Assembly (NCBI GenBank): GCA_937899935.1
Contig: CALCOW010000267.1
Coordinates: 1 to 12,166, forward strand
DNA length: 12,166 bases
Source: an uncultured Phycisphaerae bacterium
Lineage (GTDB): Bacteria > Planctomycetota > Phycisphaerae > Phycisphaerales > SM1A02
Direction: 5' to 3'
This document shows positions 1-7,078 of the stretch, one piece after another. Each line of letters begins with the position of its first letter. The first letter of the stretch is position 1. Position numbers and translations under genes: made by a program. The notes beneath the pieces are model-generated. The model saw only the letters and a list, made by a program, of their open reading frames with translations. It was not told where the DNA came from and did no database searches.

Positions 1-610
1 CCATAATGTCCGCTTCAAAGATCTCGATAGGCGTGTCATCGATTTCGATTCGATGATCCCCAAGCCGATCAAAGTCAATTGCAGAAATAATAGTCTGATA
101 GGGTTCCGAAAGACTGAGCAAGTGAACATCATCGAGTTCAATGTTCAGATCCTCTTCCTCCTCTCGACTACCAGATTGATCCCAAACGCAACGAACTGGC
201 TCTTGATTTGCAAAGGCGTCACGCTGCTGCACAAGTTTTTCAGCAGCACTACGAAAGCGCTGATAATCGAGCAGTTGTTGCACCAGCGCGACACGAGGAT
301 CCAGCGTCACGCGCTGACGGTCCGACTGACCATCCTCCCCCCCGCGACCGCCATCCAGATCATCATCGGCAACCGTTGGGGCGATGGTGCGACTCTTAAT
401 CTCCATCAGAGTGGCAGCCATCACGAGAAAATCCCCCGCCTGATCCATATCGATCGCTTCGGCGTGTGAGACGATATCGATGTATTGGTCAGCTATTTGA
501 GCAATGGGAATGTCGACAATATCGACCTCAGCTCGGCGAATCAGCTCCAGCAGCAGATCCAATGGCCCATTGAACGCCTCCAACTCAAACCTATAGCCAT
601 CTGCAACCAT
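1..610 (-). CDS. scpA: Segregation and condensation protein A (ScpA), 3' end cut by window
   Basis: ScpA is the kleisin subunit that bridges the SMC heads and binds ScpB in the condensin-like complex that organises the chromosome. Translating the minus strand from the ATG at 610 gives 203 residues with no stop before the window edge. The N-terminus carries the kleisin hallmark FNGPLDLLLELIRRAEVDI (residues 13-31), followed by DIPIAQIADQYIDIV, a close match to ScpA helix motifs. FLVMAATLMEIKSR (61-74) is the next conserved ScpA block. An acidic, Gly-rich linker (about 82-95) follows. A good Shine-Dalgarno, GGAAGGAG (627-620), lies 9 bases before the ATG and fixes the start. The C-terminal winged-helix part that contacts the SMC head lies outside the window. 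Any scpB would be downstream, also outside. The gene is transcribed divergently from kdsD. Confidence 0.93.
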   Translation of the reverse strand, partial: MVADGYRFELEAFNGPLDLLLELIRRAEVDIVDIPIAQIADQYIDIVSHAEAIDMDQAGDFLVMAATLMEIKSRTIAPTVADDDLDGGRGGEDGQSDRQRVTLDPRVALVQQLLDYQRFRSAAEKLVQQRDAFANQEPVRCVWDQSGSREEEEDLNIELDDVHLLSLSEPYQTIISAIDFDRLGDHRIEIDDTPIEIFEADIM

Positions 611-802
611 GCCGTACCGCTCCTTCCTGGCAGGCACCAGGAAAATCTCACTTAAACCCCCTTAAGAGGCCATTTCAGCCCTCATAGCTGAAAAAGCGCC
701 CAGGGCTAGAGGGGCTACAATTAGGTAGTTGTTCATCTCAGAGTGCCCTCTGAGTTCTTCGTAACTAGATCCATACTGCCCTGCGATGCCATCATACTCA
801 AC
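611..802. promoter_or_regulatory. Divergent scpA/kdsD control region with three inverted repeats
   Basis: This non-coding gap separates divergent scpA and kdsD. It holds three perfect inverted repeats: TTCCTGG/CCAGGAA (624-630/637-643, 6-base loop), CTTAA/TTAAG (651-655/662-666) and TTTCAGC/GCTGAAA (673-679/687-693, 7-base loop). A -10-like TACAAT lies at 716-721 on the plus strand, but no acceptable -35 box stands 16-18 bases before it, so I do not call a promoter with confidence. Two same-direction promoters must lie somewhere here, because both flanking genes start in it. A GTG at 743 is in frame with kdsD and could extend that gene upstream. Confidence 0.45.
624..643 (-). promoter_or_regulatory. 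Hairpin in the scpA leader overlapping the Shine-Dalgarno
   Basis: On the scpA strand, TTCCTGG (643-637) and CCAGGAA (630-624) can form a 7-bp stem with a 6-base loop. The 3' arm shares GGAA (627-624) with the GGAAGGAG ribosome binding site (627-620). Folding would occupy the 5' half of that site and could damp scpA translation. The repeat and overlap are seen directly; a regulatory effect is inference. Confidence 0.3.
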
Positions 803-1888
803 ATGACCGATTCCACTCGTCCAACCACCGTCTCTTCAACTGACTGCCAGAAGGCAGAAGCTGGCTTCGTCGCTGACGTCATGCGCGCTGAAGCGAATGC
901 CGTTCTCCAGGTCGCCGAGAGCCTTGATCCTGCACATGCCAGTTCATCGAACGCGATCCGTGAGGCTTGGTCCCAAGCCATTGGCCTTATCGACCATTGT
1001 AAGGGTCGAATTGTTGTTTCGGGGATCGGAAAATCAGGACTCATCGGCGCCAAAATTTCGGCGACCTTTGCGAGTCTTGGTCTACCTTCACACGTGCTTC
1101 ACGCTGCAGAAGCGGTTCACGGTGATCTAGGCCGACTACGACGCGATGATATTGCCCTCCTGCTGAGCTACTCAGGCAACACTGAGGAGGTTGTTAACCT
1201 CGCGGCCATTTTGCGTAGTGATGACATTCCAAGGATTGGCATCTCAGCCAACAACGGTACCAAGCTGGCAAAACTCTGTAGCGCCCACCTCCCTTTGGGA
1301 GACATCATTGAGGCATGTCCGCTCAATCTCGCCCCAACAGCATCAACCACCGCCATGCTGGCCGTTGGCGATGCCCTTGCATTAGCGACATCACGTCGCC
1401 GTAATTTCAACGAAGACGACTTTCACAAGCACCATCCTGGTGGCATGCTGGGCGTTGGCCTGAGGCCAATCGTCGATGCCATCCGATTTAAGGTGGGCGA
1501 AAATCTGCCGGTGATCCAAGATCATATGACGGTCAACCAGGCCTTGGTGCAAGCTCGCCCTGACGAAACGGATGGCGCCAGTCCTGTCAAAGGACGTCGA
1601 TCTGGTGCCTTACTTTTAGTTGAAAGCTCAGGAAAACTCACCGGTATTTTTACTGATGGTGATCTCCGACGCTTGGTCATCGATTCGCCAGCAGCATTGG
1701 ATGGACCAATTCGAGATGTGATGACGCATGCTCCAGCTCATCTCGTTGTGACCGATCTTGTTCGTGATGCAGTGCAGTTGATTCGCGAAAGACGGCTCGA
1801 TGAAATTCCGGTGCTTGACACCGAAGGCCGCCCCGTGGGCCTGGTTGACGTACAAGATTTAATCTCACTAAAAGTTGTAAACGAGTAG
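803..1888 (+). CDS. kdsD: Arabinose-5-phosphate isomerase, KdsD/KpsF family (SIS + two CBS domains)
   Basis: KdsD interconverts ribulose 5-phosphate and arabinose 5-phosphate, the first dedicated precursor of the LPS core sugar KDO, in the cytoplasm. From ATG 803 the protein has 361 residues, slightly longer than the usual 320-340. The SIS domain begins at about residue 68 with RIVVSGIGKSGLIGAKI and continues through HAAEAVHGDLG and LLLSYSGNTEEV, the sugar-phosphate loop. It ends with FHKHHPGGMLG, the family signature around the conserved His. Two CBS domains follow: DHMTVNQAL...GIFTDGDLRRL and VMTHAP...DEIPVLDTEGRPVGLVDVQDL. A GTG at 743 would add 20 residues (MPSEFFVTRSILP...) that do not resemble family N-termini, so I prefer the ATG, although neither start has a clear ribosome binding site. 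It heads a plus-strand run with kdsC and the LPS-transport genes. Confidence 0.93.
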   Translation: MTDSTRPTTVSSTDCQKAEAGFVADVMRAEANAVLQVAESLDPAHASSSNAIREAWSQAIGLIDHCKGRIVVSGIGKSGLIGAKISATFASLGLPSHVLHAAEAVHGDLGRLRRDDIALLLSYSGNTEEVVNLAAILRSDDIPRIGISANNGTKLAKLCSAHLPLGDIIEACPLNLAPTASTTAMLAVGDALALATSRRRNFNEDDFHKHHPGGMLGVGLRPIVDAIRFKVGENLPVIQDHMTVNQALVQARPDETDGASPVKGRRSGALLLVESSGKLTGIFTDGDLRRLVIDSPAALDGPIRDVMTHAPAHLVVTDLVRDAVQLIRERRLDEIPVLDTEGRPVGLVDVQDLISLKVVNE

Positions 1889-1916
1889 CACGTTTCAACC
1901 AGAAAGGAAGCACCTT

Positions 1917-2483
1917 ATGTCGATCGTTGTGGCCATGCACAGAGACGGAAGAACCGTCATGGGTGCGGATACACTTACCGTCTTTGGAGACAGTGAATGC
2001 GTCCCGCCCGAGAACAACGCCTCAACAAAATGCTTCCGACTCGGTAGTTCTGTCTTTGGCGGTACGGGTTGGGCTCTTTATGACGATATTCTGATTGACT
2101 ACCTCGCCGACAAAGATGATCCAGATCTCACGAGCAAAGCAGCCATCTTTGCCTTCTTTATGGATTTCTGGAAAGCGTTGCGTGATCGCTACACCCTCGT
2201 CAATGAACAAGCTGCGAATCGTGATACTCCATTTGCAGATCTTGACCCGTCTTTTCTCATCGCCAATCGAGCGGGCATTTTCAAGATCTCTTCAGATATG
2301 GGAATTACTCGCTTCAATGAGTATTATGCCATTGGGTCTGGGGCCGAGTTTGCGCTAGGGGCATTGCATGTACTTAAGTCTCAATCAAGATCACTTGAAG
2401 ATCTGGTAAGAGAGGCTGTGGAAACGGCAATGACCTTCGATCTCAATAGTGGTGGAGCGTGTGATATTCTCGCCGTTGAATAA
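1917..2483 (+). CDS. HslV/proteasome-beta-like Ntn hydrolase with N-terminal serine
   Basis: The 188-residue protein reads as an Ntn-hydrolase fold of the HslV/proteasome beta class, peptidases that form barrel-shaped chambers in the cytoplasm. After Met removal the chain begins S-I-V-V-A-M. The sequence then shows GRTVMGADTL, with Asp18 at the HslV D17 position, and ASTKCFRLG, with Lys38 in the place of the catalytic-site lysine. FGGTGWA follows, and late in the chain comes YAIGSGAEFALGALHVL, matching the HslV AIGSGGPYA...AL segment. HslV normally has Thr1; Bacillus CodW is a known relative with Ser1. No hslU is present in the window. The start is well supported by AGGAAG (1905-1910) 6 bases before the ATG. 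It sits 28 bases after kdsD and just before kdsC, so it is probably co-transcribed. It could be an HslV-like peptidase or a diverged Ntn hydrolase of other specificity; substrate unknown. Confidence 0.75.
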   Translation: MSIVVAMHRDGRTVMGADTLTVFGDSECVPPENNASTKCFRLGSSVFGGTGWALYDDILIDYLADKDDPDLTSKAAIFAFFMDFWKALRDRYTLVNEQAANRDTPFADLDPSFLIANRAGIFKISSDMGITRFNEYYAIGSGAEFALGALHVLKSQSRSLEDLVREAVETAMTFDLNSGGACDILAVE

Positions 2484-2527
2484 CGCTCTGACTCATGCAC
2501 CAACGACCCGCGACCGAGAGTAATGCC

Positions 2528-3064
2528 ATGCCTAGCCCAAGCGATATCAAAGTTCTCTGCCTCGACATTGACGGAGTGCTTACCGATGGCCGCCTCTGGC
2601 TTGACCAGGAAGGCACCGAGTTCCGCACGTTTCATATACGAGATGGTCAGGGCATTCGCCTTTGGTTAGATCTCGGGCTAGAGGTTGTTGCGATTTCTGG
2701 AAGGCCCCTGGCCAGTGCGGAACACCGCCTCAAACACCTGGGAATGAAACACGTACGCGGCGGCGTTGACGACAAACCAGCTGTTCTCCAAGAGATGCTC
2801 GCAAGCATTGGTGCCGAACCGCATCAAGTCGCCATGCTGGGCGATGATCTCCCTGACATCCCACTGGCACGGATGGTGGGATATCCTATGGCGGTTGCCG
2901 ATGCCTGCGATGAACTTCGCGCATTGGCCCAGTACGTCACAGAGACGCCTGGTGGTTTCGGCGCTGCTCGCGAGGCAATCGAACATTTGCTGAAGTCAAT
3001 GAATCGATGGGAAGAAGCCTTGGCTACCGCAGGCTGCGCAGACATGGAGGTCCGTAAAGCGTAA
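2528..3064 (+). CDS. kdsC: 3-deoxy-D-manno-octulosonate 8-phosphate phosphatase (KdsC)
   Basis: KdsC hydrolyses KDO 8-phosphate to KDO and phosphate, the step before CMP activation by KdsB. The 178-residue size fits the compact, cap-less HAD phosphatase family. All four HAD motifs are visible: LDIDGVLTDG with nucleophile Asp13 and acid/base Asp15; ISGRP with Ser57; RGGVDDKPAVL with Lys83; and LGDDLPDIPLARMVGYP with Asp106, Asp107 and Asp110. AVADACDELRALAQYVT and GGFGAAREAIEHLL match the KdsC C-terminus. An earlier in-frame ATG at 2495 would add MHQRPATESNA, but it lacks a ribosome binding site, whereas GAGAG (2516-2520) lies 7 bases before 2528. The TAA stop overlaps the next ATG (TAATG), so translation of the following gene is probably coupled. 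Partner kdsA and kdsB genes are not in the window. Confidence 0.92.
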   Translation: MPSPSDIKVLCLDIDGVLTDGRLWLDQEGTEFRTFHIRDGQGIRLWLDLGLEVVAISGRPLASAEHRLKHLGMKHVRGGVDDKPAVLQEMLASIGAEPHQVAMLGDDLPDIPLARMVGYPMAVADACDELRALAQYVTETPGGFGAAREAIEHLLKSMNRWEEALATAGCADMEVRKA

Positions 3065-4404
3065 TGACCCAACCTAAGCCCCCGACACCTTCACACAAAA
3101 GCATGCATGCACCTCAGGATGAGCATGGGCAAGCCCAACATCAGGCGGTACGCAATTCGCTGCTCGATGATGCTGGTACATCAGCAAGAAAGAAACCTGT
3201 TCGGCAGTCAATTCTCTTTAACTCAAGACGCTTGCTCGTGCTTGGTATCACGATCGCCGTCGCGCTAGGTGGCATCATTTTGTTGCTCGACTCACCCGCA
3301 ACCGAGGTCGTTGAGAAAAAGAACGATATTCCCACCATTGAAATCAAGGCCCCAAGTCAACTGACTGATTCAGAACTTGTTGATAGCAACGATGAACTCA
3401 TGCAGCAAATGTCTGTGGATCTGCCCAGCGGTGGCTGGATTCAGATTGCTGACAAAAAAGGGCGGCTGAGCCAGCAGTATCGAACGGCTCACCTCGATCC
3501 AAATCCGAAGGGCTTGCCCATGGGCTGGCTGGCGATGGATCAACCTGAGATTCAAATCATGCTCTCGCGCGGCCGCATTGTCACGATCACAGGCAAAGAG
3601 CTTATTGCCAATGCGCCAAATCGCGCTCTTGAGAGTGGGTCGATCGAAGGCGATGTTGTTATTGCGATGTATCGATCAAGAAGACGACTGCTCAAAGATA
3701 AACCTTCGATGCTGGTGACCACACCAGATGCGAGCTTTGATAATTTTCTTGGGGAGCTACGTTGCAACAATGAAATACACCTGCAAACGCTAAGTGAAGA
3801 GATGGTTGGCCGACGACTCACGATCCACCTCAACGATCTTGAAGATCGGATCCAAGACATGCGCATCGATGAGTTGGATTACATCCGTCTGGCCTCGATC
3901 GACACGCTCATGGGTGGCTCAGAGAAATCAGGAAAAGAAGCCCCTCTGCAGGATCAAGGCCCAACTCCAGAAGATCCGAAGACGCCCAAAGAAACAAAAG
4001 AGACTCAGGTTGCGCAGCTCGATCAACCAAGCTCAAGCAGTGAGAATCAAGACGCCCCGGCGCCATCGGCTGAAGAGCCGGCCGATCTTGGAAACGCTCA
4101 GTTCTATATCGCAACTCTCAATGACCAAGTGAAAATAGTTCAAGGCCAGCGGCTGCCACAACGCACTGCCAATGGAAATCGACTTGATTTGATTTTTTCA
4201 ATGGAGTCAGGACTGATAGGTGACTCGATCACCGCGACTCCGCCTGATCAGATCATGTACGCGGGAGCATCATCCCCTTTTCTCACCAAGGCATTGCAGC
4301 ATCAATTGCTGCCTCCATGCTCGGCCATCAACAAACGCCATCACGAAACATCGTGCTTCCTCCAAGTAAAGACGACACCATCATTACATGCAAGGGGCCG
4401 CTGA
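3064..4404 (+). CDS. LptC-like membrane-anchored LPS-transport protein; probably the N-terminal half of a frame-shifted LptC-LptA protein
   Basis: A basic cytoplasmic N-terminus (1-56) is followed by one membrane segment, LLVLGITIAVALGGIILLL (about 57-75), and a large periplasmic part. Residues 165-203 (MLSRGRIVTITGKELIANA...GDVVIAMY) read as a beta-strand-rich LptC/LptA-type segment, which would link the LptBFG transporter to the periplasmic bridge. A Pro/Glu/Ser/Lys-rich linker covers about 285-340, then strands resume (AQFYIATLNDQVKIVQGQRL, LDLIFSMESG). The ATG overlaps the kdsC stop by one base, with GGAGG (3046-3050) 13 bases upstream. After residue 406 this frame yields a tail rich in Cys, His and Gln that ends at TGA 4402-4404. 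The frame used by the next ORF reads instead like the natural continuation. The true product is therefore probably residues 1-406 joined to that frame. The LptC-like call rests on topology, strand pattern and context, with low identity to known proteins. Confidence 0.7.
   Translation: MTQPKPPTPSHKSMHAPQDEHGQAQHQAVRNSLLDDAGTSARKKPVRQSILFNSRRLLVLGITIAVALGGIILLLDSPATEVVEKKNDIPTIEIKAPSQLTDSELVDSNDELMQQMSVDLPSGGWIQIADKKGRLSQQYRTAHLDPNPKGLPMGWLAMDQPEIQIMLSRGRIVTITGKELIANAPNRALESGSIEGDVVIAMYRSRRRLLKDKPSMLVTTPDASFDNFLGELRCNNEIHLQTLSEEMVGRRLTIHLNDLEDRIQDMRIDELDYIRLASIDTLMGGSEKSGKEAPLQDQGPTPEDPKTPKETKETQVAQLDQPSSSSENQDAPAPSAEEPADLGNAQFYIATLNDQVKIVQGQRLPQRTANGNRLDLIFSMESGLIGDSITATPPDQIMYAGASSPFLTKALQHQLLPPCSAINKRHHETSCFLQVKTTPSLHARGR
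4275..4281 (+). other. Candidate -1 frameshift site C_CCT_TTT joining the LptC-like and LptA-like ORFs
   Basis: In the upstream reading frame the bases read TCC CCT TTT CTC (S404 P405 F406 L). CCCTTTT is in the correct phase for an X_XXY_YYZ slippery heptamer. Slipping back one base re-pairs CCC and TTT, and reading resumes at TCT (4281) in the frame that stays open to 6398, giving ...GASSPFSHQGIAASIAAS... and about 1111 residues. A Shine-Dalgarno-like GGGAG (4263-4267) lies 7 bases upstream. A stem, GCAT/ATGC (4291-4294/4317-4320) enclosing GCAGCA/TGCTGC (4296-4301/4307-4312), starts 9 bases downstream. That arrangement resembles the dnaX site. A one-base deletion, real or an assembly error, in C4T4 explains the frame change equally well. 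Confidence 0.45.
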
Positions 4405-6398
4405 CGATGGTGCCTCTGCAGGATCTATCCCGGGCGCCAAAGAACAAAGAAGAATCTATTGTCGAGCTCATTGGAACACCAGTGATCATGAAAGATGACA
4501 TCGAAGGCGCCCAGGCGACGTGCGCCGTGATGCGCTTTACAACCCCGGGCAATCGCGCCACCCTGCTGTCTGGTCCAGGCGTCTCCGAGGTATTGCTCAC
4601 AACAGCCGATCTTGAGACCGGAGGACAACAACTCTGGCTCGATAGAGATGATGATCGAGCTGGCATTATTGGTGCAGGTTGGGCGAAATCTATCAAACGT
4701 GTGGCTTACATTCCTGAGGAACCACTGCCTTCAGCAATCGCACTGACCACCGACGGAAATCCTGATGAGGCGCTGGTCACTCGTACTGAGATGCAATTGT
4801 CCTGGACCGGTGGCGCCGAGATTGACTTCATCGAGAGTGATGGCAATGACGAAACAAAAGGTGCTATTCGAGGGGCGACCTTTGATGGACAAGTCGCGGT
4901 ACGCAGTCAAGATGGAACGCTTGATTGTGGCCGCTTGAAACTGACCTTCACCGTTGATGCAAAGGGCGAGTCGACCCCTAAGAAAATGGTTGCTTCACAA
5001 GACGTGAAAGCCAAGAACGAAGATCAGACCTTGTGGGCAGATGCGGTTCGGGTCACTTTTGTACCCAAGGAAGATCAGGATCAAGTCGAGAACGCCAACG
5101 ATAACCCAGGCGAGCCTCAGAGCATTCTTGGCCAAGATGCTCAAGTCGATCGGCTCCAAGCTGATGGGAATGTGCAGGTCTTAATGTCTGATGGAGCCAG
5201 AGCCTTTGCCGAGCGACTGGATGGTGACGCTCGCCAGGAACGCGTGGTCTTAACCGGCCCACAAGTCATCATCGCCAGCGATAAGTTACTCATTGATCGT
5301 GGCAGGCATGTCGAACTCGATCGAACGGCAGGCACCGCGCGATGGCAAGGTCCTGGCCAAGCACGCATGCTAACCGACCCATTAGAGACCAGTGCCGATC
5401 AGCGAATACCCCCACCGGCCATCAACGATGTCGATACCACACCTGACACCACGCTCCGGACACGCTGGAATGAGTCAATGGTGTATGACAGCATGTTTTC
5501 AGAAGGCGCGGGGTCACTGCATGTCACCGGTGATGTACGCATTCGATCACGTCCAACGGAAATAGAACTCAACACCATGACAGGTGATGCCCTGACTCTG
5601 GAATTTGAAAACGTACCTGATAACGAACAACAAGTCGCTGCTAAAGAACCAAAAGAATCAGACACGCCTGGTCTGAGTGGCGATCTCTTTGCCCAATCAG
5701 ATCGGCGACTTGCTCGTTTCATCGCCAAGGGCAATGCACGGATTGAGAATTGGACCTGGCAAAATGCAGATCAAAGCGACAACCCTCGTCGCTATTTCAT
5801 CGCCGGGCAACACATTACTTACGACGACCGTACATTAGAGGCTGAAGTCATTGGAGATGGCCAACTCTACATGCGCGATCTCACTGAAATTGATACTGGA
5901 TCAATATCCGAAGATGCACCATTTGGACGCAAGGGAGAAACCGGCATCAAATGGGCACAACATCTAAAGATGACGCGCCTCACTGATCAACTTTGGAATA
6001 TTGGCATGACAGGCGACGTCCAAGTTGGGCATGTCGCGCCTGGGGGCGAGGTCTCTACCATGACCGCTGAAGAAGTTCAGCTTGAAGTCGAGCGAAGTGC
6101 CACAGATGTTGAAGAAACTGCGGAGGGCGACTTCTTAAACTTGGGTGGGGATATGGAAGCTCAACGACTGGCCGCCGAAGGCAGTGTTTTCATCGTCACG
6201 CCCAATCGGGAAGTTGATTGTCACGCCTTCGATTACAACTTGCGAACCAATTTAGCGGAAGTTTCCGCACTTCCAGGACGGCGAGTTTCGATTGTGACTG
6301 CTGGCAGTCCAGTACCCATCAAGTACCAGAAACTGATCTGGAACATGGATCCTGCTAATGAACGCATCACTGTTTACCAGGGCTCTGGTGGACAGTAA
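4317..6398 (+). CDS. LptA/OstA-like periplasmic LPS-transport protein; probably the C-terminal part of a larger protein
   Basis: The ORF gives 693 residues of repeated LptA/OstA-type beta jelly-roll units. LptA units bind lipid A and stack into the periplasmic bridge between LptC and LptD. Repeats are seen as a GnV/GxA-like strand followed by an LxG element: VDRLQADGNVQVLMSDGARA...VVLTGPQVIIASDKLLID (about 277-328), RFIAKGNARIENW...HITYDDRTLEAEVIGDGQ (467-516) and EAQRLAAEGSVFIVTPNREV...ALPGRRVSIV (614-660). The first 35 residues (PPSKDDTIITCKGPLTMVP) already fit an internal strand of such a protein. The ORF has no signal peptide, no membrane segment and no ribosome binding site before ATG 4317, so alone it could not reach the periplasm. 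The frame is open from 4248 and overlaps the upstream ORF. A later ATG at 4407, with AAGGGG 9 bases before it, could allow reinitiation. About three times the size of a single LptA. Confidence 0.72.
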   Translation: MLGHQQTPSRNIVLPPSKDDTIITCKGPLTMVPLQDLSRAPKNKEESIVELIGTPVIMKDDIEGAQATCAVMRFTTPGNRATLLSGPGVSEVLLTTADLETGGQQLWLDRDDDRAGIIGAGWAKSIKRVAYIPEEPLPSAIALTTDGNPDEALVTRTEMQLSWTGGAEIDFIESDGNDETKGAIRGATFDGQVAVRSQDGTLDCGRLKLTFTVDAKGESTPKKMVASQDVKAKNEDQTLWADAVRVTFVPKEDQDQVENANDNPGEPQSILGQDAQVDRLQADGNVQVLMSDGARAFAERLDGDARQERVVLTGPQVIIASDKLLIDRGRHVELDRTAGTARWQGPGQARMLTDPLETSADQRIPPPAINDVDTTPDTTLRTRWNESMVYDSMFSEGAGSLHVTGDVRIRSRPTEIELNTMTGDALTLEFENVPDNEQQVAAKEPKESDTPGLSGDLFAQSDRRLARFIAKGNARIENWTWQNADQSDNPRRYFIAGQHITYDDRTLEAEVIGDGQLYMRDLTEIDTGSISEDAPFGRKGETGIKWAQHLKMTRLTDQLWNIGMTGDVQVGHVAPGGEVSTMTAEEVQLEVERSATDVEETAEGDFLNLGGDMEAQRLAAEGSVFIVTPNREVDCHAFDYNLRTNLAEVSALPGRRVSIVTAGSPVPIKYQKLIWNMDPANERITVYQGSGGQ

Positions 6399-6423
6399 TT
6401 CCTCGAACGTTGGCAAAAGAATA

Positions 6424-7002
6424 CTACGTCGCGTCGCGCTTAAGGATTCTGTAGTGCTCCCGCTCACCACGGCCACGGAGTGGATAATCCTTGCGCAAGG
6501 GGAACGCTGGAAAGTCATGCCAGAGTAAAATCCGCCTCATGTCCGGATGTCCACGGAAGCGAATACCGAACATGTCATAGACTTCCCGCTCACGCCATTC
6601 GGCACCCGGCCAAATATCAGTCACCGTATCAACGATCAGTTCAGGATCATCGGCGTTCCCTGATGTATCCATGGACGGATTCAAATATGTTTTCACAGTC
6701 AAACGCGTTTTCAGACTGACACTCGCCAGCAGATATACCACCGCAAAACGACCTGGTTGCTCCACCGGATAACCTAAATAGTCGACGGCCGTGACATCAC
6801 TTAGAAAGTTGAGAGCACAACGCGCGTCATCACGCAAGAAGCGCATCACTTGGTGCAAGGCGTCTCGAGAAACCAGCAGAGTTGTTTGTCCCCGAAAAAC
6901 CGTGGCGCTTAAGCGAAGCTCTGGGAAGGCCTCTTTGACCGCTTTCAACACAGGGTGATTGGACCCAACGTCTTTTTGCGGTGCTAACTGCTCATCGATC
7001 AT
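6424..7002 (-). CDS. nuoC: NADH-quinone oxidoreductase subunit C (NuoC, 30 kDa subunit)
   Basis: NuoC is a peripheral-arm subunit of respiratory complex I, at the interface of the hydrophilic arm and the quinone site. The C-terminal half carries the 30-kDa family signature EREVYDMFGIRF (138-149), then GHPDMRRILL and PLRKDYPLRGRGE, nearly canonical. The N-terminal domain shows LNFLSDVTAVDYLGYP and FAVVYLLASVSLKTRLTVKTYL. ATG 7002 gives 192 residues with GGAAAGG (7017-7011) 8 bases upstream, a strong start. An in-frame GTG at 7035 would add 11 residues (from VSQPPHG) without a good ribosome binding site. Unusually, it stands alone, with no nuoA, B, D or other subunit next to it. It is last in a minus-strand run after queD and an unknown gene. 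It converges with the LptA-like ORF, leaving 25 bases and no evident hairpin terminator. Confidence 0.93.
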   Translation of the reverse strand: MIDEQLAPQKDVGSNHPVLKAVKEAFPELRLSATVFRGQTTLLVSRDALHQVMRFLRDDARCALNFLSDVTAVDYLGYPVEQPGRFAVVYLLASVSLKTRLTVKTYLNPSMDTSGNADDPELIVDTVTDIWPGAEWREREVYDMFGIRFRGHPDMRRILLWHDFPAFPLRKDYPLRGRGEREHYRILKRDAT

Positions 7003-7078
7003 GACCAAGGCCTTTCCATGGGGTGGCTGCGACACGCCATTTCAGCCGATCCCTGGCCTGGATGCAAGCTCCGAGAAG

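Noticed and set aside
53..469. Open plus-strand frame of 138 codons at the left edge
   Set aside because: It is antisense to scpA, whose protein has clear kleisin motifs and a good ribosome binding site; the plus-strand translation resembles no family.
716..721. TACAAT as a kdsD promoter -10 box
   Set aside because: No -35 match exists 16-18 bases upstream and no extended -10 TG is present.
743..802. GTG at 743 as the kdsD start
   Set aside because: The added 20 residues do not look like a KdsD N-terminus and no ribosome binding site precedes GTG 743. Kept only as an alternative.
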